Assembly: GCA_021828085.1 (NCBI GenBank) | Contig: JAKATE010000003.1 | Coordinates: 1-33,999 of the forward strand | Direction of reading: 5' to 3' | Source of the DNA: Thermoplasmata archaeon | Lineage (GTDB): Archaea; Thermoplasmatota; Thermoplasmata; Lutacidiplasmatales; UBA184 | DNA: 33,999 bases | Shown: positions 29,879-33,999 of the stretch, piece by piece | Layout of the letters: each line of letters opens with the position of its first letter | Numbering within the stretch: the first letter of the stretch is position 1 | Translations under genes and position numbers: made by a program | The notes under the pieces: model-generated | What the model saw: only the letters and a program-made list of their open reading frames with translations | Told to the model about the DNA's origin: nothing | Databases searched by the model: none

Positions 29879-30433
29879 TCAGCGAGAGTAGTCCGGGGCC
29901 CGTTCGGCGAACCCCAGGTCCCGGTTGAGCGCCAGCGCCTGGGCGAAGAGGTGGTCCGAGAGCCGGTTCAGATAGCGCAGGAGCACCTCCCGGACCTCCT
30001 CGGACCGGTGGAGCCTGAGCACCGCCCGTTCGGCCCTCCGGGCGACGGTGCGCGCCACGTGGAGCTCACAGGCGGCGGGGACGCCCCGGGGGAGGACAAA
30101 CGTGTCGAGGTCCTGGAGCGGAGCGGTGAGCGCGTCGAGCTCCTCCTCCAGCCGTCGTACATGCCGGTCCTCGATGCGGGAGGCGCTGCTCTTTCCGCCC
30201 TTCGGTGTGGCGAGCTCGGCGCCGACCAGGAAGAGCTCATCCTGGAGGCGGACGAGGGTCTCCCGGCAGCGCTCTTCCCCCGGGGGGAGGAGGGCCTGGG
30301 CGAGTCCCAGGTGCGACGCAAGCTCGTCGACGTGGCCGTACGCCTCCACGCGCAGCGAGTCCTTCTCCACCCGGACGCCTCCGAGGAGACCGGTCGTTCC
30401 CTTGTCCCCCTGGCGCGTGTACAACCGGGTCAT
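29879..30433 (-). CDS. Cob(I)alamin adenosyltransferase, PduO/MMAB type
   Basis: 184-residue ATP:cob(I)alamin adenosyltransferase making adenosylcobalamin. Visible: the ATP-binding N-terminus RLYTRQGDKGTTGLLGGVRV, KDSLRVEAYGHVDELASHLG, the conserved Arg-rich helix ARTVARRAERAVLRL and YLNRLSDHLFAQALALNRD. It is followed after 17 bases by the YchF-type gene. Its ATG lies eight bases after a 7-bp hairpin, and behind a larger set of perfect stems, with no clear ribosome site outside the hairpin; translation may be controlled by RNA structure. Adenosylcobalamin users (e.g. methylmalonyl-CoA mutase) are not in this window. Confidence 0.9.
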   Translation of the reverse strand: MTRLYTRQGDKGTTGLLGGVRVEKDSLRVEAYGHVDELASHLGLAQALLPPGEERCRETLVRLQDELFLVGAELATPKGGKSSASRIEDRHVRRLEEELDALTAPLQDLDTFVLPRGVPAACELHVARTVARRAERAVLRLHRSEEVREVLLRYLNRLSDHLFAQALALNRDLGFAERAPDYSR

Positions 30434-30441
30434 CGTCCGAG

Positions 30442-30461
30442 CCCCGGAGCAGCGTCCGGGG
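30442..30461 (-). promoter_or_regulatory. Hairpin directly ahead of the cobalamin adenosyltransferase start
   Basis: CCCCGGA and TCCGGGG form a perfect 7-bp stem with a six-base loop. On the minus-strand message it ends eight bases before the ATG. The only G-rich, ribosome-site-like stretch near the start (GGGG) is buried in its 3' arm. Confidence 0.6.
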
Positions 30462-30474
30462 TCAAGTAGTCGAC

Positions 30475-30590
30475 GTAAGCACGACCCGGTCCGGGAACGC
30501 GAGGCCCGCCGCCGGACCGGGCACGCCGCGGCGAGAGGGCCCGGTGGGCCGCGGACGCGCGGCCCCCGGGCGGGCGGAGGACGTGCTTAC
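30475..30590 (-). ncRNA. Candidate structured RNA: nested perfect stems between two genes
   Basis: Outer stem GTAAGCACG (30475-30483) with CGTGCTTAC (30582-30590), 9 perfect bp. Inside it lie CCCGGTCCGG (30485-30494) with CCGGACCGGG (30512-30521), 10 perfect bp and a 17-base loop, and CCGCGGC (30526-30532) with GCCGCGG (30548-30554), 7 perfect bp and a 15-base loop. The remaining 27 bases can form a further GC hairpin. The whole folds as a multibranch junction. The strand is uncertain because stems are symmetric; minus is chosen because it would be the leader of the cobalamin adenosyltransferase mRNA. The outer arm includes the stop codon of the 81-residue gene. Confidence 0.5.
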
Positions 30591-30832
30591 CCGGCGGGGA
30601 TCGCCCAGGAACCCCCCGCCATCAGCGGGGCCTCGGTGCGGACGATGTTGTGATCGCGTGCCCATCGAGCGTTCGGCGCATTGCGACCGTCGAGCGGGCT
30701 CTCGAGCCCGTGGACCGGGCAGAAGGTGATGCGCAACCGGTGGTTGTGCACGGCCTCGAGGCGGCACCACCGGCAGATCATCGGGGTCGGCGTGTTGGCG
30801 GCCAGGGCTTCCAGGGTCGCTCTCTCCAGCAT
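30587..30832 (-). CDS. Small Cys/His protein of unknown function
   Basis: 81-residue protein in no family I recognise. It contains C20-x2-C23 (MICRWCRLEAVHNH) and C38-x2-H41 (ITFCPVHGLES), a plausible CCCH zinc site. The ATG ending at 30832 has a strong ribosome site (GGAAGGAG) seven bases upstream and lies 19 bases after the ribbon-helix-helix gene, so the two are probably one operon. The C-terminal part (ARWARDHNIVRTEAPLMAGG) looks unstructured. The stop codon lies within the outer arm of the structured element. It may be a partner of the RHH protein. Confidence 0.65.
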   Translation of the reverse strand: MLERATLEALAANTPTPMICRWCRLEAVHNHRLRITFCPVHGLESPLDGRNAPNARWARDHNIVRTEAPLMAGGSWAIPAG

Positions 30833-30851
30833 CGGTTCTCCTTCCTGCGTG

Positions 30852-31262
30852 CTACGCACCGGTGTAGCGCCTTCCCTCGCGGGCCGCTTCCTTGCGCTCC
30901 TTCTCGGAACGCTCGAGCTCGCGCGCCACCTCGCGGCGCTGGGCCTGGCGCTCCTGCCGAAGTCGCGCGAGCTCGGCGAGGCCCCGGTCCAGGGCGCTCG
31001 CCAGGGCTTCCTCCGGGCTGCGGGCCCAGCCGTCGTCCACTTCGCGCTGGAGCTCCCGGGCAAGGGAGACCGGCACTTCGAGGGGGACACCGGCCGAGGG
31101 GGCCGAACCCGTGGGGCCTCCTGCGGCCCGGCGAAGGAGCTGCCGGATCCCCTCGGAGCGATGGGCCCAGCCGTTCTGCTGGACCAGCGCATCGAGGGAA
31201 CGGAGCTCTTCCTCGGTGAGACGGACGCCGAGGTAGCCGGGGTTCCGCGGGGGGGAGGGCAC
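30852..31262 (-). CDS. Ribbon-helix-helix DNA-binding protein with coiled-coil tail
   Basis: 136-residue protein. The N-terminal 50 residues fit a ribbon-helix-helix (MetJ/Arc) fold: strand YLGVRLTEEELRSLDALVQQ, then GWAHRSEGIRQLLRRA as helix two. A Gly/Pro linker is followed by a highly charged helix from about residue 85 to 132 (LARLRQERQAQRREVARELE), probably a coiled coil for oligomerisation. The GTG start is supported by a TATA-like sequence about 25 bases upstream. The promoter carries direct and inverted repeats, suggesting self-regulation. It leads the minus-strand series 81-residue protein, cobalamin adenosyltransferase and YchF-type GTPase. Confidence 0.78.
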   Translation of the reverse strand: MPSPPRNPGYLGVRLTEEELRSLDALVQQNGWAHRSEGIRQLLRRAAGGPTGSAPSAGVPLEVPVSLARELQREVDDGWARSPEEALASALDRGLAELARLRQERQAQRREVARELERSEKERKEAAREGRRYTGA

Positions 31263-31265
31263 GCG

Positions 31266-31308
31266 TTTTACAGAATTTTACGAGTATTTGAATTCTTGTC
31301 AAACACTC
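31266..31308 (-). promoter_or_regulatory. Promoter and candidate operator of the RHH gene
   Basis: CAAATACTC on the minus strand (31282-31290) is the likely TATA element, 25 bases ahead of the GTG. It is one arm of an inverted repeat, GAGTATTTG/CAAACACTC (31282-31290 and 31300-31308, 8 of 9 matching). TTTTAC occurs twice exactly 10 bp apart at 31266 and 31276, over the expected transcription start. Both patterns suit a dimeric RHH repressor. Confidence 0.55.
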
Positions 31309-31386
31309 CCGGACCCGGGCCTCGCCGGGTTCCGGTCGCGGTCCGAGAGGCCACGGAGCGGCTTCCTCCGCGCCGGCTCCGAGGGC

Positions 31387-31395
31387 TTTTTAAAG
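31387..31395 (+). promoter_or_regulatory. TATA box of the aIF5A gene
   Basis: TTTTTAAAG centred about 40 bases ahead of the ATG. Transcription would begin near 31417, leaving a short leader that contains GAGGAG as ribosome site at 31417-31422. Confidence 0.65.
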
Positions 31396-31430
31396 CGGCG
31401 GAGGTGCGGGCGCCCCGAGGAGCCAAATCG

Positions 31431-31814
31431 ATGGCCTGGACGCAAGCGGAAGTGCGCGAGCTCAAGGAGGGGCGGTACATGATGGTGGACAACGAGCCCT
31501 GCCGGATCCTCTCCATCCAGACCTCGAAACCGGGAAAGCACGGCGAGGCCAAGGCCCGTCTCGACGTGATGGGCATCTTCGATGGGGGGAAGCGCTCGGT
31601 GGTGTACCCGGTCAAGCACAAGGTCCAGGTCCCCATCATCAACAAGCGCACCGCCCAGGTCCTCGCCCTCGCCGGGGACGAAGTGATGTTGATGGACACC
31701 GAGAGCTTCGAGCAGTTCAGCCTCCCGAAGGAGGGGGCCGGCGAGGTCGCCCCCGGCCAGGAGATCCCCTATCTCGCCGCCATGGGGAAGCGCAAGCTCC
31801 AGGTGAACCCCTGA
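31431..31814 (+). CDS. Translation factor aIF5A (hypusine-containing)
   Basis: 127-residue aIF5A, which relieves ribosome stalling at difficult peptide bonds. The N-terminal SH3-like domain carries the hypusine loop TSKPGKHGEAKARLDVMG with the modified Lys at position 36. The OB-fold domain includes HKVQVPIINKRTAQVLALAG and VMLMDTESFEQFSLP. A longer in-frame reading extends upstream into the RHH-gene region but is not homologous, so the ATG at 31431 with GAGGAG eight bases upstream is taken. It is transcribed alone or with the following long gene. Confidence 0.95.
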   Translation: MAWTQAEVRELKEGRYMMVDNEPCRILSIQTSKPGKHGEAKARLDVMGIFDGGKRSVVYPVKHKVQVPIINKRTAQVLALAGDEVMLMDTESFEQFSLPKEGAGEVAPGQEIPYLAAMGKRKLQVNP

Positions 31815-31867
31815 GTCCCGGAGGGCCTTTCCCACGGGGAGGTTCTCCCGGGTGAAATCCCACTACC

Positions 31868-31877
31868 GTTTATAACC
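31868..31877 (+). promoter_or_regulatory. TATA box of the long helical-protein gene
   Basis: GTTTATAACC, a strong archaeal box, predicts transcription near 31899. That falls inside an 18-base dyad (31895-31912). Confidence 0.65.
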
Positions 31878-31894
31878 GGAACGGGTATGAGAAT

Positions 31895-31912
31895 GCTCGT
31901 CAGATGACGAGC
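31895..31912. repeat. Perfect 8-bp dyad at the predicted transcription start
   Basis: GCTCGTCA-GA-TGACGAGC: two perfect 8-bp arms with a two-base centre, about 20 bases after the TATA box. It can be a dimeric repressor site at the start point or, in RNA, a 7-bp hairpin with an AGAT loop at the 5' end of the message. Confidence 0.65.
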
Positions 31913-31939
31913 AGCACGGCGCGCCCGGGGAGGAAGTAG
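31904..31939 (+). other. Eleven-codon upstream reading frame
   Basis: ATG at 31904, about five bases after the predicted transcription start, reads MTSSTARPGRK and stops at TAG 31937-31939, 19 bases before the GTG of the long gene. It could be a leader peptide, or the true N-terminus split by a sequencing indel. Whether it is translated cannot be told from the sequence. Confidence 0.35.
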
Positions 31940-31958
31940 CACGGCGTTCGGGGGCGGC

Positions 31959-33999
31959 GTGGGGGCGGCCCGCCTCAAGCAGATCGCCCAGAAGGCGGAG
32001 GAGGTCAAGCGGAAGAAGGCCGCCTTCGAGAGCGTCTACCGGAAGGCCCAGGAGAAGCTCGCGCTCCTCACCAAGCACCGCATCGAGGTCCCCGAGCCCG
32101 ATCCCACGGTCCCCATCCGGGAGGCCGTGCGCCGCCTCGACTGGGACGAGGCCTCGAAGCTGGCCGAGGCGCTCGACCAGACCCTGGAGACGGTCCTTGC
32201 CCAGGGGACCGAGAACCGCCGCACGCTCCTGGGGGAGCGCGGGGACAAGCTCTTCCAGCTGGGCCTCCCCTTGGACGCCGAGAGCGTCGCTCTGTACGAG
32301 CGCGCCGACGAGGCGCTCGGCCGCCATGCGTGGGCCGACGCCCTGGGCTATCTGGAGTCCCTCGAGGGAGTCATGGCCCAGGCCCAGGAGCAGCAGCGCT
32401 CGGAGCTCGAGCGGAAGATCCGCGAGCTCGTCCGGTGGTCCGGTGCTGAGGCGCGCTCCGCCGAGGTCCTTCAGGGGCTCCAGCCCTGCCTCGCCCGGGC
32501 CCTCCAGGGGGACTTCGCCGGGGCCGACTCGTGCCTTGAGCTCCAGGTCCCGGAGCGCCTTCCCGAGGCCGAAGCGCGTTGGAAGGAGCTCCGCTCCGAG
32601 TGCGAGGCCCTCTGCCGGCTCGCCCGCGAGCACGGCGTCCCCACGGAGGGGCTCGAGATGCGGCTGGCCTCCTCCCAGAGCCTGCTCCCCCTCCAGTTCG
32701 TCGGGGCCGCCGAGCGGCTCGCGGAGGAGCGCGCCAAGGTCGAGGCCTCCCTGCGCAACGTCTTCCACGCGCGCGTGGAGGAGTATCGGGAGCTCCTCGA
32801 GGAGCTCAAGGGCGAAGGGGCGCCGGTGGAGGAGTTCCTCAACGCCCTCGGCGCCACTTCGCAGCGCCTCGACCAGGCGGTCGGGCCCGAGCTCGGCCCG
32901 CTCATCCAGGAGGCCATCCAGAGCCTCCAGGCCCCGGTCATGGGGCTCGTGGCCGGCTACTTCGAGGAGATCGGCCCGCTCATGACCGAGGGGCGGCGGC
33001 TCGGACGCAACACCATCCCTCTCGTCCAGGAGATGAACCGCTCCCGCGAGCACCTGCGGGCGCTCCAGTTCCGCCCCGCCCTGGAGGCCGCCCGCCGCGC
33101 GCTCGAGATGGCGAGCGAGCTGGTGGCCGACGTGGCCGGCGCCAAGGAGCAGCTCGAGGACTTCCGCGATCTGGTCGCCCGGCTCTCCCAGGGGGGACTC
33201 AAGGAGGCGTCGCTCCAGGAGCTCGTCGGCAACGCCGAGGAGGCGCTACGCGAGGGGCAGCTCGACCGGGTGAGCGCCTACGTGGACGAGGGGATCCGGG
33301 AGGCGGGGCGCCGGGCGGTCCCTTTCCTGCGCGCCCGGCTGAGGGCCGAGGCGGAGCTCCTCGACCGGCTCTCGCGTCGCAGCTGGCCGGTCGAGCCGTT
33401 CCCCACGCGGCTCCGCCAACTCCACGAGCTCTTCGAGGAGGGGAAGTTCCCCGAGACCGCCGAGGGCTTCAGCCGGATGCACCGCGACCTTCGCGGCCAG
33501 ATGACGCCCTTCATCACCCAGCGGCTGGAGGAGATGCGTCAGGCCCTGGAGAAGCTCCCGGGGGGATCCGACCGGGACGAGATCCACCGCCGGCTCGCCG
33601 AGAGCGACCTGGGCCTGAAGATCAAGGAGGACCTGGAGCTCTCCCTGGGGGAGCTCGAGTCCGCCGAGAAGGGGCTCTCCGAGGCGTTCGCCCGGGCGAG
33701 CGACCAGATCGTCGAGGAGCTCGACCGGGAGCGAGCCTCCCTCCAGGAGCTCGGGGTCGAGACCGACGAGATCAAGCGGGAGATCCAGCTCATCCGGCAG
33801 ATCTTCACCCTGGGGGACTTCCTCAAGGGCTCGCAGTCCAGCCAGGAGGTCCGCACCCGGATCCTCCAGCAGCAGCTGGTCCGCGCCGAGGAGACCATCT
33901 CCCGGGCCAAGCTCGCGGTGGTCGAGCTCGGCAAGATGGGGCTCGAGCCCGAGGGGCTCCGGGGCGCCCTCACGCTGGCCGGGGAGAAGGTGCGCGCCG
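31959..33999 (+). CDS. Very long alpha-helical (coiled-coil/TPR-like) protein, right end cut by window
   Basis: The frame is open from 31908 to the window edge; more than 680 residues are visible and the end is missing. The sequence is almost entirely charged heptad-like helix (LKQIAQKAEEVKRKKAAFES, RELLEELKGEG, VEELDRERASLQELG), with TPR-like repeats such as RHAWADALGYLESLEGVM and RALQFRPALEAARRALEMA. No zinc ribbon, Walker motif, signal peptide or membrane span is seen in this part. GTG at 31959 is the only standard start after the in-frame stop; GGAGGAA at 31929-31935 is too far away for it, so the true start is uncertain. Composition resembles the zinc-ribbon protein at 12910-14256. Function unknown. 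Confidence 0.75.
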   Translation, partial: MGAARLKQIAQKAEEVKRKKAAFESVYRKAQEKLALLTKHRIEVPEPDPTVPIREAVRRLDWDEASKLAEALDQTLETVLAQGTENRRTLLGERGDKLFQLGLPLDAESVALYERADEALGRHAWADALGYLESLEGVMAQAQEQQRSELERKIRELVRWSGAEARSAEVLQGLQPCLARALQGDFAGADSCLELQVPERLPEAEARWKELRSECEALCRLAREHGVPTEGLEMRLASSQSLLPLQFVGAAERLAEERAKVEASLRNVFHARVEEYRELLEELKGEGAPVEEFLNALGATSQRLDQAVGPELGPLIQEAIQSLQAPVMGLVAGYFEEIGPLMTEGRRLGRNTIPLVQEMNRSREHLRALQFRPALEAARRALEMASELVADVAGAKEQLEDFRDLVARLSQGGLKEASLQELVGNAEEALREGQLDRVSAYVDEGIREAGRRAVPFLRARLRAEAELLDRLSRRSWPVEPFPTRLRQLHELFEEGKFPETAEGFSRMHRDLRGQMTPFITQRLEEMRQALEKLPGGSDRDEIHRRLAESDLGLKIKEDLELSLGELESAEKGLSEAFARASDQIVEELDRERASLQELGVETDEIKREIQLIRQIFTLGDFLKGSQSSQEVRTRILQQQLVRAEETISRAKLAVVELGKMGLEPEGLRGALTLAGEKVRA

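Noticed and set aside
30442..30590. Known cobalamin riboswitch or 5S rRNA
   Set aside because: Neither the conserved B12-box sequence nor 5S rRNA consensus blocks are present on either strand.
1..33999. CRISPR array or insertion sequence
   Set aside because: No evenly spaced direct repeats, no cas-like or transposase-like proteins and no matching terminal repeats around a gene were seen.

Overview
The window is GC-rich archaeal chromosome with tightly packed genes. Evidence for an archaeon is direct: eukaryote-like ribosomal proteins (L31e, L39e, S19e, L44e, S27e), TFB, aIF2-alpha, aIF5A, the H/ACA RNP proteins Gar1 and Nop10, archaeal Trm56, mevalonate kinase, a ubiquitin-like modifier ending in Gly-Gly, and TATA boxes about 25 bases ahead of leaderless or short-leader genes. 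The gene content (a KaiC-like pair, large helical zinc-ribbon proteins, two-winged-helix regulators) suggests a GC-rich, uncultured Thermoplasmatota-like euryarchaeon; that placement is inference.

Layout. 1-1277 (minus): translation operon rps19e-PDCD5-rpl39e-rpl31e, running off the left edge. 1400-8028 (plus): a coupled operon with cofactor genes (mocA, xdhC) and the three subunits of a molybdenum hydroxylase, followed by a ParB/SerK-like protein and a GT2 glycosyltransferase. The FAD subunit carries the extra four-cysteine loop typical of 4-hydroxybenzoyl-CoA reductase, so this is probably an Hcr-type aryl-CoA reductase rather than CO or xanthine dehydrogenase. 12791-7928 (minus): overlapping operon gar1-tfb-tldD-tldE-purN. 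14649-12910 (minus): tRNA-Ser(CGA), a SAMP-like ubiquitin-fold protein and a zinc-ribbon helical protein. 15721-14681: bifunctional phosphoglucose/phosphomannose isomerase. 16013-18675: two coupled KaiC/RecA-like proteins, the second with a degenerate Walker A. 18662-20915: GT4 glycosyltransferase, a small unknown protein and an eight-helix membrane protein. 21026: tRNA-Gln(TTG).

21.1-24.0 kb is the accessory-looking part: a winged-helix/nucleotidyltransferase pair resembling a toxin-antitoxin module behind a 13-bp inverted repeat, about 0.5 kb without recognisable genes, a truncated HAD hydrolase and a DUF1801 gene. 23975-28706 (plus): dienelactone-hydrolase-like protein, the rpl44e-rps27e-aif2a-nop10 operon, then a regulator-trm56-mevalonate kinase set. 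31262-28665 (minus): RHH regulator, small Cys/His protein, cobalamin adenosyltransferase and YchF-type GTPase. 31431 to the right edge (plus): aIF5A and a very long helical protein.

The least expected signals are non-coding. A nested set of perfect stems (30475-30590) plus a start-proximal hairpin (30442-30461) lie ahead of the cobalamin adenosyltransferase gene. Inverted repeats cover the promoters of the RHH gene, the winged-helix gene and the long helical protein gene.
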